Below are positions 6,467-15,787 of a stretch of 64,000 bases of DNA, in pieces. Positions within the stretch are counted from its first letter, which is position 1, and each line of letters starts with the position of its first letter. Position numbers and translations under genes: made by a program. This DNA comes from Pseudomonas guariconensis (GTDB lineage Bacteria > Pseudomonadota > Gammaproteobacteria > Pseudomonadales > Pseudomonadaceae): positions 310,001 to 374,000 of the forward strand of contig NZ_FMYX01000005.1 of the NCBI RefSeq assembly GCF_900102675.1, read 5' to 3'. Below the pieces are notes generated by a model, which saw only the letters and a list, made by a program, of their open reading frames with translations, was not told the origin of the DNA and ran no database searches.

Positions 6467-9298
6467 ATGACCCACCGTGATATTTCCCGGCGCGCCTTCC
6501 TGCAAGGCGGCGTGATTGCGGGCGTAGGGGTGACCCTCGCACCGCTCGGCAGCCCGGCCTTCGCCGCCCTGATGGAAAACAGTGTCACCACTTCCCCGCA
6601 GAAGTGGATGAGCCATGACGGCAAGACACGTTTTCGCAACGATGCGCTGTCCAAGGTGTGCGGCAACAAGGTGTTCGCCCGCGACATCCGCGCCAAGGAC
6701 ATGCCCGGCTGGCCGCAGCAGCAAGGCCACGCCCTGTTGCTCAAGACCATCAAGGCCGACCGCATCTATGCAGGCCTGGACCTTGCCTGGCTGGGCGCCG
6801 ACCTGCAGCCGGACCGCGTCGTCACCGCCGAGGACCTGCACAAGGATGGCATCGCCTGGCCTGAGGCCCACTCGCCGGACCCGCTGCTGCCACCTGGCAA
6901 GGTGCCGATGTTCATCGGCCACCCGGTGGCGATCCTGATCTGGAACGACTTCGAGCGTTACCGCCAGGCCAAGCTCAAGCTGCAATTCAACGACAAGGCC
7001 ATCCGCTACGGCGCCCAGGCGCCGCTGTATCAAGGCGACCCCTATGGCAGCTTCCGTTTCGTGCGGGTGGCGGGCAAGACGCCGTTCGAGGAGGACGAGT
7101 TCTCCAGCCTGAAGAACTCCATGCTGTTCCCCACCATCCTCAACCGCAAACCGGTCTGGACCAACGAGCCCAAGCAGCACGGCACCCTCACCGAGCAAGG
7201 GTTGTTCTATGCCAATCGCATGGCCGAGCAGCTCAAGCAGGCCCCTGAGGACTGGTTGGTGTTCGACGAGCGCTACAAGACGCCCTCGATCGAACCGGCA
7301 GCGCTCGAGCCGGACAACGGCAACGGCTGGTACGACCCGCAAAGCGGCACCCTGCATTTCGTGGTGGCGACGCAGTGCCCCTTCGAGGTGGCACAGGAAT
7401 GCGTGCACATGATCAAACCGTCGCGCTTTGCCCTCAAGACGCTGAACATGCACCCCGGCTACACGGTCGGCTACGGCTCCAAGGACAACAACATCTTCGT
7501 GTTCTACGCTGCCGTCGCGGCCCTGTACGGCAACGGTGTGCCCGTGCGCCTGGCCAACGACCGCTACGAGCAGTTCCAGAGCGGCATCAAGCGCCATCCG
7601 TTCGACATCCACTACCAACTGGCGGTGGACAAGAAAGACATGTCGTTCAAGATCTTCCGTGCCGACATGAGTGTCGACGGTGGCGGACGCGCCAACTACA
7701 GCTCCTCGGTGGCCGCCGTGGGCGCGACCGCGGCGCAGTCGATCTACTACATGCCTCAGAGCGATCTGGCCGTGACCGCCTACCACTCCCGCGGTGTCGA
7801 GGCCGGTTCCATGCGGGGTTATGGCACCCTGCAGACCATGGCCGCGACCGAGATGATGGTCGACGAGATCGCCGGTCGCCTGGGTGTGGATGCCATCGAG
7901 CTGCGCCGGGTCAATGCCCTGAAGTCGGGCATGAAGAACACCCAGGGCGCCGTACCCGCCGGGGCCTTGCGCCTGCATGAAATCCTCGACAAGGCCAGCG
8001 CCCACGAACTGTGGAAGAACCGCGACGCCTACAAGAAGGCTATGGAAGCCAAGGACGCCGACAACTGGTACGGCGTGGGCTTTGCCATCTGCCAGAAGGA
8101 CTTCGGCACGGGTGCCGAAGCGCCCATGGCGAGCATCGAATTCACGGCCGACGGGCGTATCAGCCTGCGTCATATCGGCACCGAACTGGGCACTGGCATG
8201 TCGACCTCCCAGGCGTTCGTGGTCAGCGACTTCCTGGGGCGTCCGGCCGATGAAGTGAAAACCGCCGAGACCGAGTGGCCGGAGCTGCAACTGGCCACCC
8301 ACGGCAACCCCTATCTGATGAGCCAGGCCGAGCAGGACGCTGCCCTGCGTGACCCGCGCTGGGTCGGCAAGCTGGCCTCGCCATCCTCGGCGACCAACTC
8401 GGCCTTCTACTTTAGCCACGCCACGCGCGAAGCCGCTCGGGTGTTGTTCAACCATGGCCTGTGGCCGGCGGCGTTGTCGCTGTGGCGCCAGGGCCCGTTC
8501 GGTGGGCAGGCCAACCCGCTGGTGGTGCGCCGCGAGAACGCGGTCTGGGTCAACGGTGAACTCACCGGCAATGGCCTGGCCCCGATCCCGTTCGCCGAGC
8601 TGGCCAAGAAAGCCCATGAGATGGGGCTGGTGACCGGCGTCAGCGTCCACGCATTCAACCGCTGGAGCTGGGCTGAATCCGATTTCGTCATCGATGGCGT
8701 GCGTGAGCGCCTGCCGCTCGATGCGATGGCGGTCAAGTACGGCGACGGTGCGCCGAACGTCAAGAAAGCGCAGATGAACAGCGCCAGCTACCACCTGCTG
8801 GACCGCCAGAACGCCGCCTATCCGGCCACCCAGCTGAACAACGCCATGGTGACTTACTACAGCCCGGTGGCGACCCTGGTGCAGGTGAAGGTGAACAAAG
8901 GCAGCGGCCAGGTGCAGGTACTCAACCACCACAGCTGGGTGGAGTGTGGCCGTGTACTGGTACCGGAACTGGTCAAGGGCCAGCTCGAAGGCGGTATCGC
9001 CATGGGCATCGGCCATGCACTGACCGAAGAAATGCCGCTGTACGAAGGCGGCCCGGGCGAGGGCGACTGGAACTTCAACCGCTATCGCCTGCCAATGGCC
9101 AAGGACGTGGCAGTGTGGCAGCAGACATCGGAGATCCTGCCGCCACTGTCACCGACCGACCCCTCCAAGGGCATCGCCGAAGTGGTGATGATCCCGGTGG
9201 TCGGCGCGATCGGTAACGCCGTGGCCCATGCCATCGGCAAGCGTGTTCGCGACCTGCCTATCACCCCCGCCCGCGTCAAGGAGGCCCTCAATGGCTAA
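6467..9298 (+). CDS. Tat-exported molybdopterin subunit, xanthine-dehydrogenase family (IorB-like)
   Basis: A 943-residue large subunit of a molybdenum hydroxylase. It begins with a twin-arginine signal (SRRAFLQGG at residues 7-15, followed by a hydrophobic stretch and AFA cleavage site), so it works in the periplasm. Recognisable cofactor-binding segments include the GGRANYSSS and GVEAGSMRGYGTLQTMAATE regions and a late IGHALTEEMPLYEGG with the PVVGAIGNAVAHAIG tail, as in the beta subunits of isoquinoline 1-oxidoreductase and membrane-linked aldehyde dehydrogenases. It overlaps the next gene by 8 bases. With a [2Fe-2S] subunit and a triheme cytochrome it should oxidise an N-heterocycle or aldehyde and pass electrons to the respiratory chain. 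The actual substrate is not evident. Confidence 0.9.
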   Translation: MTHRDISRRAFLQGGVIAGVGVTLAPLGSPAFAALMENSVTTSPQKWMSHDGKTRFRNDALSKVCGNKVFARDIRAKDMPGWPQQQGHALLLKTIKADRIYAGLDLAWLGADLQPDRVVTAEDLHKDGIAWPEAHSPDPLLPPGKVPMFIGHPVAILIWNDFERYRQAKLKLQFNDKAIRYGAQAPLYQGDPYGSFRFVRVAGKTPFEEDEFSSLKNSMLFPTILNRKPVWTNEPKQHGTLTEQGLFYANRMAEQLKQAPEDWLVFDERYKTPSIEPAALEPDNGNGWYDPQSGTLHFVVATQCPFEVAQECVHMIKPSRFALKTLNMHPGYTVGYGSKDNNIFVFYAAVAALYGNGVPVRLANDRYEQFQSGIKRHPFDIHYQLAVDKKDMSFKIFRADMSVDGGGRANYSSSVAAVGATAAQSIYYMPQSDLAVTAYHSRGVEAGSMRGYGTLQTMAATEMMVDEIAGRLGVDAIELRRVNALKSGMKNTQGAVPAGALRLHEILDKASAHELWKNRDAYKKAMEAKDADNWYGVGFAICQKDFGTGAEAPMASIEFTADGRISLRHIGTELGTGMSTSQAFVVSDFLGRPADEVKTAETEWPELQLATHGNPYLMSQAEQDAALRDPRWVGKLASPSSATNSAFYFSHATREAARVLFNHGLWPAALSLWRQGPFGGQANPLVVRRENAVWVNGELTGNGLAPIPFAELAKKAHEMGLVTGVSVHAFNRWSWAESDFVIDGVRERLPLDAMAVKYGDGAPNVKKAQMNSASYHLLDRQNAAYPATQLNNAMVTYYSPVATLVQVKVNKGSGQVQVLNHHSWVECGRVLVPELVKGQLEGGIAMGIGHALTEEMPLYEGGPGEGDWNFNRYRLPMAKDVAVWQQTSEILPPLSPTDPSKGIAEVVMIPVVGAIGNAVAHAIGKRVRDLPITPARVKEALNG

Positions 9299-9830
9299 CC
9301 GCCCGCTTCAAATGACCTTGAATGGTCAAACCGTCGGTCCGGCCGAAGTGCCTGAAGACCTGGCAATGATCGACTACCTGCACGAATACCAGAACCTCAC
9401 CGGCTCCCGCCTGGGCTGTGGCCAGGGCATCTGCCACGCCTGCGTGGTGATCGTCGACAACCCTGACGGCACCAGCGAGGAAGTGCGCACCTGCATCACC
9501 GGCGCGCATTACTTCGAAGGCAAGAAGGTGCGCACCATCGAGGGCCATGCCAAGCATGACGAGGCGGGCAACCTCAGTGAGCTGAACCCGATCCAGCAGA
9601 AGTTCGTCGACCGCTTCGCCTTCCAGTGCAGCTACTGCGCACCCGGCTTCGTCAATGCCGCCACCGTGCTGGTGGAAAAGGCCCAGCGCCAGCCGCTGAA
9701 AAAGAGCGAGCTCGAAGGGGCCATCGAGGCCAGTCTCGGCCATCACATCTGCCGCTGCACCGGGTATGTGCGTTACTACGACGCCACTCGCGAAGTGCTC
9801 AGTGACCTCGGCCTGGTCAAGGAGGGTTGA
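9291..9830 (+). CDS. [2Fe-2S] subunit of the molybdenum hydroxylase
   Basis: A 179-residue small subunit starting at the ATG at 9291 with an AAGGAGG ribosome site inside the end of the preceding gene. The N-terminal plant-type cluster is held by the GCGQGICHAC segment and a Cys in VRTCITGAHY; the C-terminal cluster by QCSYCAPGF and HICRCTGYVRYY. It transfers electrons from the molybdenum centre to the cytochrome subunit. The second cluster reads CSYCAPG where most family members have CGYCTPG, and the spacing between the two domains is long (about 40 residues), as in IorA-like periplasmic versions. It has no signal of its own and is probably co-exported with the Tat-bearing large subunit (inference). 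Confidence 0.9.
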   Translation: MANRPLQMTLNGQTVGPAEVPEDLAMIDYLHEYQNLTGSRLGCGQGICHACVVIVDNPDGTSEEVRTCITGAHYFEGKKVRTIEGHAKHDEAGNLSELNPIQQKFVDRFAFQCSYCAPGFVNAATVLVEKAQRQPLKKSELEGAIEASLGHHICRCTGYVRYYDATREVLSDLGLVKEG

Positions 9831-9832
9831 GC

Positions 9833-11044
9833 ATGAGGCACGTTCTTTCGGGCCTGGCGCTGGCCATGGGGGCGGCGCTGTCGCTCGGTGTACAGGCAGC
9901 CGACCAGGCGCAGGTCAAGCGTGGCGAATACCTGGCCCGCGCGGCCGACTGCATGGCCTGCCACACGGCCGAAGGCGGTGCGCCGTTCGCCGGCGGCCTG
10001 CCGATCCATTCTCCGTTCGGCACTATCTACGGCACCAACATCACCTCGGACAAGCAGTTCGGTATCGGTGACTACAGCCGCGACGAATTCTTCGCCGCCC
10101 TCACCGAGGGCAAGCGCAAGGACGGCGCCAACCTGTATCCGGCGATGCCCTACACCTCGTACCACTTGATCAAGCGCGAGGATGCCGACGCCATCCACGC
10201 GTACTTGATGACCGTGCCGCCGATCAACCGGCCCGCGCCTGAAACCAGCTTGAGCTTCCCGTTCAACGTGCGCATGGGCCTGGCCGGCTGGAACATGCTG
10301 TATGGCAAGAGCGTGCAGTTGCAGGCCACCGAGGGCAAGAGCGAGGCTTGGCAGCGCGGGCAGTACATGGTGGAGGTACTCGGCCACTGCGGCGAATGCC
10401 ACACCCCGCGTAACCGCATCGGCGCCCTGGAGCAGGACAAGCGCTTGACCGGCGGCCTGTTGGCCGGCTACCTGGCACCCAGCCTGCTGGCCCAGGACCT
10501 GGCCGAGCGCGGCTGGACCCAGCCGGACCTGACCACGTTCCTCAAGCACGGCATCAGTGCCCAGGGCAGCATGTTCAACGAGATGTTCCCGGTGGTGCAC
10601 CACAGCACCCAGCATCTGGAAGACGCCGACCTGGCCGCGATGGCGACCTATCTGCTGGGTGACCAGCCACCGAAGGCCAAGGTCGTGCAGGCCGTGCCGG
10701 TGGACCAGCTCGGCGAGAGCGCCCAGCGTGGCCGCCAGCAGTACCTCAACGTCTGCGCCGGCTGTCATGGCGTCGAGGGTGAGGGCAAGCCGCACATCGC
10801 GGTCGCCATGCAGGGCAACACCGTGCTACGCCAGGCCGACTCGCGCAACCTGGCCAAGGTGATCCTCGAAGGCATCCGCGAGCAGCAGTTCACTGGCTTC
10901 GAGCGCATGCAGCCCATGCCGGGCTTTGCCGACAAGCTCGACGACGGGCAAGTCACCGACCTGGTCAACTACCTGCGTGAAGCATGGGGCGGGCTGCCGG
11001 GGGACTTGAGTACCCAGCAGCTGGCGAACCTGAAGACGGAGTGA
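9833..11044 (+). CDS. Triheme cytochrome c, electron acceptor of the Mo hydroxylase
   Basis: A 403-residue protein with a Sec signal peptide (cleavage after GVQA) and three CxxCH haem sites: CMACH at residues 40-44, CGECH at 186-190 and CAGCH at 308-312. This three-domain plan is that of the cytochrome subunits of membrane alcohol and aldehyde dehydrogenases. The ATG at 9833 follows AAGGAGGG with a 6-base spacer and is preferred over the in-frame TTG at 9827. It should take electrons from the [2Fe-2S] subunit and deliver them to quinone or a terminal oxidase in the periplasm. XdhC follows after 3 bases, in the same operon. Confidence 0.9.
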   Translation: MRHVLSGLALAMGAALSLGVQAADQAQVKRGEYLARAADCMACHTAEGGAPFAGGLPIHSPFGTIYGTNITSDKQFGIGDYSRDEFFAALTEGKRKDGANLYPAMPYTSYHLIKREDADAIHAYLMTVPPINRPAPETSLSFPFNVRMGLAGWNMLYGKSVQLQATEGKSEAWQRGQYMVEVLGHCGECHTPRNRIGALEQDKRLTGGLLAGYLAPSLLAQDLAERGWTQPDLTTFLKHGISAQGSMFNEMFPVVHHSTQHLEDADLAAMATYLLGDQPPKAKVVQAVPVDQLGESAQRGRQQYLNVCAGCHGVEGEGKPHIAVAMQGNTVLRQADSRNLAKVILEGIREQQFTGFERMQPMPGFADKLDDGQVTDLVNYLREAWGGLPGDLSTQQLANLKTE

Positions 11045-11047
11045 GCC

Positions 11048-12019
11048 GTGCAGCATCTTGATCTGCAAGTGGTACGACAGGCGCTGCAATGGTCCTGCCA
11101 GGGCCAGCGTGTGTGGCTGTGCACCGTGCTCTTCACCTACGGCTCGGCGCCCCGTGCGCCGGGCTCGCTGTTGGCGGTCAATGAGCGCGGGCAGTGGGTG
11201 GGGTCGCTTTCTGGCGGCTGCGTCGAGGAAGACTTCCTGGCGCGGGTCGGCGAAGGCGAGTTTGCAGGGCCGGTCGCGGTTGTGCGCTATGGCGATGGTA
11301 GCGACAGCCGCTCGAATATTCGGCTTCCGTGCGGCGGTGTGCTCGATGTCCTGGTGGAGAACCTGCCAGCGGATTGCGACGTGCAGGCGCACTTGCGCGA
11401 GCTGGAGTCGGCCTTGCTCGGCCAGCGTCGGCTGTTACGCCAGGTGAGCCTGCACGATGGCCAGCGCCGGTTGAGCGACGATATCGAGCAGGGGCCTCGG
11501 GTGGCCTACGACGAGGCCGCCGTCCATCTGCGGGTGGGCGCGGCCCAGCGTTTGCTGCTGGCAGGGTATTCCAGCGTCGCGCACTTCTGCGCGGAGTTCG
11601 GCAAGGGGCTTGGTTTTGAAGTCATCCTCTGCGAACCCCGCGAAGAGGTGCTCGACGGGGTGGAGCTCGACGGCATCGAGATTCGTCGCGAGCTGCCGTC
11701 GGTGTTCATTGCCAATGGCGGCTGCCACCGCGACACGGCGGTCGTGGCCCTGACCCACGATCCCAAGATCGATGATCTGGCCATGCTCGAAGCGGTACGC
11801 ACCGAGGCGTTCTACATTGGGGTGATGGGTTCGCGCACCACCTCAGAGAAACGCCGCGAACGCCTCCAGCGCATCGGCAAGCTGGATGAGCAGGCGCTGG
11901 GGCGGATTCACGCTCCCATCGGCCTGAACCTGGGCAGCAAGACACCTGCGGAAATCGCCTTGGCAGTGCTTGCGGATGTGCTGCGTACCCGCAGCGGCAT
12001 CGCCCGCGAGGCGCTGTGA
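11048..12019 (+). CDS. XdhC-family molybdenum cofactor maturation protein
   Basis: A 323-residue XdhC/CoxI protein. The N-terminal XdhC/CoxI domain shows FTYGSAPRAPGSLLAV, SGGCVEEDF and the LPCGG motif; the C-terminal Rossmann-like domain shows LTHDPKIDD, GVMGSRTTSEKRRERL and IGLNLGSKTPAEIALAV. Family members bind molybdopterin cofactor, help sulfurate it and insert it into xanthine dehydrogenase-type enzymes. The likely start is a GTG at 11048, three bases after the cytochrome stop. The stop overlaps the next start by 4 bases. Its place in the operon indicates it matures the enzyme encoded just upstream, in the cytoplasm before Tat export. Confidence 0.9.
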   Translation: MQHLDLQVVRQALQWSCQGQRVWLCTVLFTYGSAPRAPGSLLAVNERGQWVGSLSGGCVEEDFLARVGEGEFAGPVAVVRYGDGSDSRSNIRLPCGGVLDVLVENLPADCDVQAHLRELESALLGQRRLLRQVSLHDGQRRLSDDIEQGPRVAYDEAAVHLRVGAAQRLLLAGYSSVAHFCAEFGKGLGFEVILCEPREEVLDGVELDGIEIRRELPSVFIANGGCHRDTAVVALTHDPKIDDLAMLEAVRTEAFYIGVMGSRTTSEKRRERLQRIGKLDEQALGRIHAPIGLNLGSKTPAEIALAVLADVLRTRSGIAREAL

Positions 12020-12597
12020 CGGTCGTTGCGCTGGTACTGGCCGCCGGACGCAGTGCGCGTTTCGGCAGCGACAAGCGCCGTGCGCCTCTGGCTGACGGGC
12101 GTAGCCTGTTGGCGCACAGTGTCGAGCAGGCCTTGGCCGTGTTCGACGAGGTGCGGGTGGTGCTGCGTGAGGGGGAAGGCATGCAGGAGTTGGGACTGCC
12201 TGCCGGCTGCCGCGTGGTCCCCAGCCCGGATGCTGCCTTGGGCATGGGCCACAGCCTCGCGGCGGGCGTGGCCTCGCTTCAGGACGGCAATGCCCACGCG
12301 GTCGCCATCTTGTTGGGGGACATGCCCTGGATCTTGCCGGACACCTTGCGGCGAATGGCGCAGGCCGCTTCGGCATCCAGCATCCTGTTGCCCTCGCATG
12401 GGGGGCGACAGGGGCATCCTGTGGTGTTCGGCCGTACCTTTTGGCCGGAACTGATGCGCCTTACTGGCGACGAAGGTGCGCGCTCGGTGCTGCGCTCACA
12501 CCGGGATTGCTGCGTGCTGCTCGAGGTGGACGACGCCGGCGTATTGCGTGATGTGGATACGCCGGACGCGTTGGCGGCAAGGGCCTCGCCCCTGTAA
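12016..12597 (+). CDS. MocA/MobA-like molybdenum cofactor nucleotidyltransferase
   Basis: A 193-residue NTP-transferase. The signature LVLAAGRSARFGSDKRRAPL near residues 6-25 is the nucleotide-binding loop of MobA/MocA enzymes, LLGDMPW carries the metal-binding Asp, and HGGRQGHPVVFG is the conserved mid segment. MocA adds CMP to molybdopterin, giving the cytosine dinucleotide cofactor used by many xanthine-dehydrogenase-family hydroxylases; MobA uses GMP. Operon context with an IorB-like enzyme favours MocA. It starts at a GTG whose last bases overlap the xdhC stop (GTGA, 4-base overlap), indicating coupled translation. It ends the operon. Confidence 0.85.
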   Translation: MTVVALVLAAGRSARFGSDKRRAPLADGRSLLAHSVEQALAVFDEVRVVLREGEGMQELGLPAGCRVVPSPDAALGMGHSLAAGVASLQDGNAHAVAILLGDMPWILPDTLRRMAQAASASSILLPSHGGRQGHPVVFGRTFWPELMRLTGDEGARSVLRSHRDCCVLLEVDDAGVLRDVDTPDALAARASPL

Positions 12598-12616
12598 GAG
12601 CGGGTTCACTCGCGAA
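12598..12616 (+). repeat. Single REP-like element
   Basis: The sequence GAGCGGGTTCACTCGCGAA resembles one copy of the P. putida REP consensus (GCGGGTTTACCCGCGAA). It lies directly at the end of the molybdenum hydroxylase operon. Confidence 0.55.
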
Positions 12617-12667
12617 CACCGGCCACCGCTGCACGGTCTGCTTCGCGGCGGTTCGACGCTTAGATAA

Positions 12668-12712
12668 CCCCCCATCCACAGGCTCAGTGGTGCTGTCCTT
12701 GTGGGTGGGGGG
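12668..12712. terminator. Long GC-rich hairpin between convergent genes
   Basis: CCCCCCATCCACA and TGTGGGTGGGGGG pair over 13 positions (one G-T) around a loop of about 19 bases. There is no clear T run, so it is either a bidirectional terminator of the convergent MocA and pydC genes or a structural repeat. Confidence 0.5.
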
Positions 12713-12760
12713 CTTGTCCTGCGCTGGGCTGCGCAGCAGCCTCGATGGTCTGCCGTCTGG

Positions 12761-14047
12761 CTAGGCCGCCAGGCGCCCACTGGCAATCGCCTGCGAAGCC
12801 GCCAGCATGGCGCGCAGCAACACCGCGCAGCCGGCCGCCAGGTCCTCTGGCGTGGCATTCTCGATTTCGTTGTGGCTGATGCCGCCTTCGCAGGGTACGA
12901 AGATCATCCCTGCAGGGCCAAGCTCGGCGAGGAAGATCGCGTCGTGCCCCGCACCGCTGACGATGTCCATGTGCGCCAGGCCCAGGTTGCGCGCCGAGTC
13001 GCGCACGGCTTCGACGCAACCTGTGTCGAAGTACAGGGCAGGGAAGTCCGCGGTCGGTGTCAGCGTGTAGCTCAGGCCATGCCGCTGGCAGGTGCTGTCG
13101 ATCACCTGGCGGACCTCAGCGATCATCGCATCCAGCTGCTCACCCTCCAGGTGACGAAAATCGAGGGTCATGCGCACTTCGCCGGGGATGACGTTGCGCG
13201 AGCCAGGGTAGGCTTGCAGGCAGCCCACGGTGCCGCAGGCGTGCGGTTGATGGCTCAGTGCGGCGCGGTTGACCGCGGCCACCACGTCGGCGGCGCCCAC
13301 CAGGGCGTCCTTGCGCAGGTGCATCGGCGTTGGACCGGCATGGGCCTCGACGCCGCGCAGGGTCAGGTCGAACCACTTCTGGCCCAAGGCGCCCAGCACC
13401 ACGCCGATGGTCTTGGCTTGGTCCTCGAGGATCGGCCCTTGCTCGATGTGCGCCTCGAAGTAGGCACCCACCGGGTGACCGAGCACGGCCCGTTGACCGG
13501 CATAGCCGATGGCATCGAGCGCCTCGCCGACGGTCACGCCCTGGGCATCGACTTTGGCCAAGGTTTCTTCGAGGGTGAACTTACCGGCGAACACGCCTGA
13601 GCCCATCATGCACGGGGCAAAGCGCGAGCCTTCCTCGTTGGTCCATACCACCACTTCCAATGGCGCCTCCGTCTCTACGCCCAAGTCATTGAGGGTGCGG
13701 ATCACTTCCAGGCCGGCCATGACCCCGAAGCAGCCATCGAACTTGCCCCCGGTGGGCTGGGTGTCGATGTGGCTGCCGGTCATCACCGGTGGCAGCTTCG
13801 GATTGCGTCCTGGCCGGCGGGCGAAAATGTTACCGACTGCATCGATGCTGACGTCGCAACCGGCGGCCTCGCTCCATTGCACGAACAGGTCGCGCGCCTG
13901 GCGGTCGAGGTCGGTCAGGGCCAGGCGGCAGACGCCACCCTTGGCGGTGGCGCCGAGGCGCGCCAGGTCCATCAGGGATTGCCACAGGCGCGCACTGTCG
14001 ATATGGCGCTCGCTCGATTGCAGGACATGCTGGGCGGGAGTGCTCAT
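12761..14047 (-). CDS. pydC: Zn-dependent hydrolase, probable N-carbamoyl-beta-alanine amidohydrolase
   Basis: A 428-residue M20-family amidohydrolase of the beta-ureidopropionase/L-carbamoylase type. Metal ligands are seen in TGSHIDTQPTGGKFDG (His and Asp), VVWTNEEGSRFAP (Glu pair) and the late GAGHDAIFLAEL / GGISHNEIE region; EAHIEQGPILE carries another conserved His. The expected reaction is the last step of reductive pyrimidine breakdown, releasing beta-alanine (or beta-aminoisobutyrate), CO2 and ammonia. It starts at the ATG at 14047 after GAGGAG. It lies 47 bases downstream of the permease, in one transcript divergent from pydB-pydX-pydA, which supports the pathway assignment. Confidence 0.9.
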   Translation of the reverse strand: MSTPAQHVLQSSERHIDSARLWQSLMDLARLGATAKGGVCRLALTDLDRQARDLFVQWSEAAGCDVSIDAVGNIFARRPGRNPKLPPVMTGSHIDTQPTGGKFDGCFGVMAGLEVIRTLNDLGVETEAPLEVVVWTNEEGSRFAPCMMGSGVFAGKFTLEETLAKVDAQGVTVGEALDAIGYAGQRAVLGHPVGAYFEAHIEQGPILEDQAKTIGVVLGALGQKWFDLTLRGVEAHAGPTPMHLRKDALVGAADVVAAVNRAALSHQPHACGTVGCLQAYPGSRNVIPGEVRMTLDFRHLEGEQLDAMIAEVRQVIDSTCQRHGLSYTLTPTADFPALYFDTGCVEAVRDSARNLGLAHMDIVSGAGHDAIFLAELGPAGMIFVPCEGGISHNEIENATPEDLAAGCAVLLRAMLAASQAIASGRLAA

Positions 14048-14094
14048 GGGTATCTCCTCAGGCTGTTGTTATCCGGTTGGGCGCAGGTCTTGCG

Positions 14095-15585
14095 TCACGG
14101 TATTGGTTTGGCCAGTCGGCTGGGTTTGCGCAGCGCCACGCTGCCCAGGGCGTAATAGAGCGTGCCGCCGAGCACCGAGCCTGTGAACCAGCCGTAGTCG
14201 TAGAACCAGCTGAAGCGGTCGTTGCCGATGGCGATGATCGTCAGCGCCACGGGCAGGGCAAAGGCGGCGAAGCCCGCCCAGTTCCAGGCGGGGTAAACGT
14301 CGTCACGGTACAGACCAGCCAGGTCCAGGCGTTGCCGGCGGACCAGGAAGTAGTCCACCACCATGATTCCGGCAATCGGCCCGAGCAGGCTGGAGTAGCC
14401 CAGCAGCCAATTGGAATAGACACTCTCAAGGCTCAGGTCCGAGACGATCCAGCCAAGCTTTTTCAACAGCTCGTGAGCCATCAGGGCCAGGCCGATGAAA
14501 CCGGTGAGCCACACGGCGCGGCTACGGCCGATCAGCCGTGGGGCGATGTTCTGGAAGTCGTTGGTGGGCGAGACGATGTTCGCCGCCGTGTTGGTCGACA
14601 GCGTGGCAATGATGATCAGCGCCATGGCCAGTGCCACCCAGCCTGGGCTCTGGATGTGACCGATCAGGCTGACAGGGTCCGACACTGTCTCACCGACCAG
14701 GGACGCCGAGGCCGCCGTCATGATCACGCCCAGGGAGGCGAACAGGAACATGGTCAGCGGCAAGCCGAAGATCTGCCCGAGGATCTGGTCTTTCTGGCTC
14801 CTGGCGTAACGGCTGAAATCCGGGATGTTCAGCGACAGCGTCGCCCAGAACCCCACCATGGCCGTGAGCCCCGCGCAGAAGTAGCCCACCACGCTGGCGC
14901 CTTCCGGACGCTTGGGCGGCTGGGCCAGCAACTCAGTCATCGACATGTGCGGCAGCGCCCACATCAGCAGGCCGAAGCCCACCGCCACGAGCAGTGGGGC
15001 CGACAGGGTCTCGAGCCATTTGATCGACTCCGCACCGCGCAGCACCACCCACAAGTTGAGCGACCAGAACACCATGAAACCGATCACCTCGCCGGTGCCG
15101 CCCAACGACTTCCAGCCCTCGAACAGCGACCCGAGGAACAGGTGAATGGCCAGGCCACCGAACATTGTCTGGATGCCGAACCAGCCGCAGGCGACCACTG
15201 CGCGGATCAGGCAGGGCACGTTGGAGCCCAGGATGCCGAAGGAGGCGCGTAGCAGGACGGGGAAGGGGATGCCGTACTGGGTGCCGGGAAAGGCATTGAG
15301 CGTCAAGGGAATCAACACGATCAGGTTGGCCAGCAGGATCGCCAGCAACGCCTCGCCGACGCTCAGACCGAAATAGGCGGTGAGCACGCCACCGAGTGTG
15401 TAGGTGGGTACACAGATGGACATCCCCACCCACAGGGCGGTGATGTGCCATTTGTTCCAGGTCCGTTGATGCACCTTGGTCGGTGCGATGTCGTGGTTGT
15501 AGCGCGGGCTGTCCAGGACATCGCTGCCGGCGGACAGCTCAAACAGCCCGTCCTGCTCGATCACTTGCGATCTGCTCTGTTGCAT
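14095..15585 (-). CDS. NCS1-family permease of the pyrimidine locus
   Basis: A 496-residue transporter with about 12 membrane segments. The N-terminal motif RTWNKWHITALWVGMSICVP, the LIVLIPLTLNAFPGTQYGIP stretch and FPVLLRASFGILGSNVP are typical of NCS1 nucleobase and hydantoin transporters (Mhp1-like). Its location between the catabolic genes suggests uptake of uracil, thymine or their dihydro derivatives (inference). It starts at an ATG after GGAGAG. It heads the minus-strand transcript, with pydC following, and shares a 540-base divergent promoter region with pydB. It is clearly distinct from the CodB-like permease at 655-2010. Confidence 0.9.
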   Translation of the reverse strand: MQQSRSQVIEQDGLFELSAGSDVLDSPRYNHDIAPTKVHQRTWNKWHITALWVGMSICVPTYTLGGVLTAYFGLSVGEALLAILLANLIVLIPLTLNAFPGTQYGIPFPVLLRASFGILGSNVPCLIRAVVACGWFGIQTMFGGLAIHLFLGSLFEGWKSLGGTGEVIGFMVFWSLNLWVVLRGAESIKWLETLSAPLLVAVGFGLLMWALPHMSMTELLAQPPKRPEGASVVGYFCAGLTAMVGFWATLSLNIPDFSRYARSQKDQILGQIFGLPLTMFLFASLGVIMTAASASLVGETVSDPVSLIGHIQSPGWVALAMALIIIATLSTNTAANIVSPTNDFQNIAPRLIGRSRAVWLTGFIGLALMAHELLKKLGWIVSDLSLESVYSNWLLGYSSLLGPIAGIMVVDYFLVRRQRLDLAGLYRDDVYPAWNWAGFAAFALPVALTIIAIGNDRFSWFYDYGWFTGSVLGGTLYYALGSVALRKPSRLAKPIP

Positions 15586-15787
15586 GGGGCTCTCCAGGTT
15601 TTTCTTGTAGTTGTTCGCTCATCGGGCTGATGCGATGGCCGGAGTACACACACCACCAGTACTGCACCTTCGGTCCGGCCAGGCGGTTGGGGCCGCACTC
15701 AACAAACGTGCCGGGTTGGCCCTGGACCTTCCCGGATGGCCGCCGCCGACCGAAGGTAATGCGCTGCAAAGCATTTCTCGACAACAA

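Noticed and set aside
6350..9016. 888-codon open frame on the minus strand opposite the molybdenum subunit gene
   Set aside because: It is the antisense shadow of a clearly coding gene; its translation is low-complexity and rich in His, Gly, Val and Arg with no domain, as expected from high-GC third positions.
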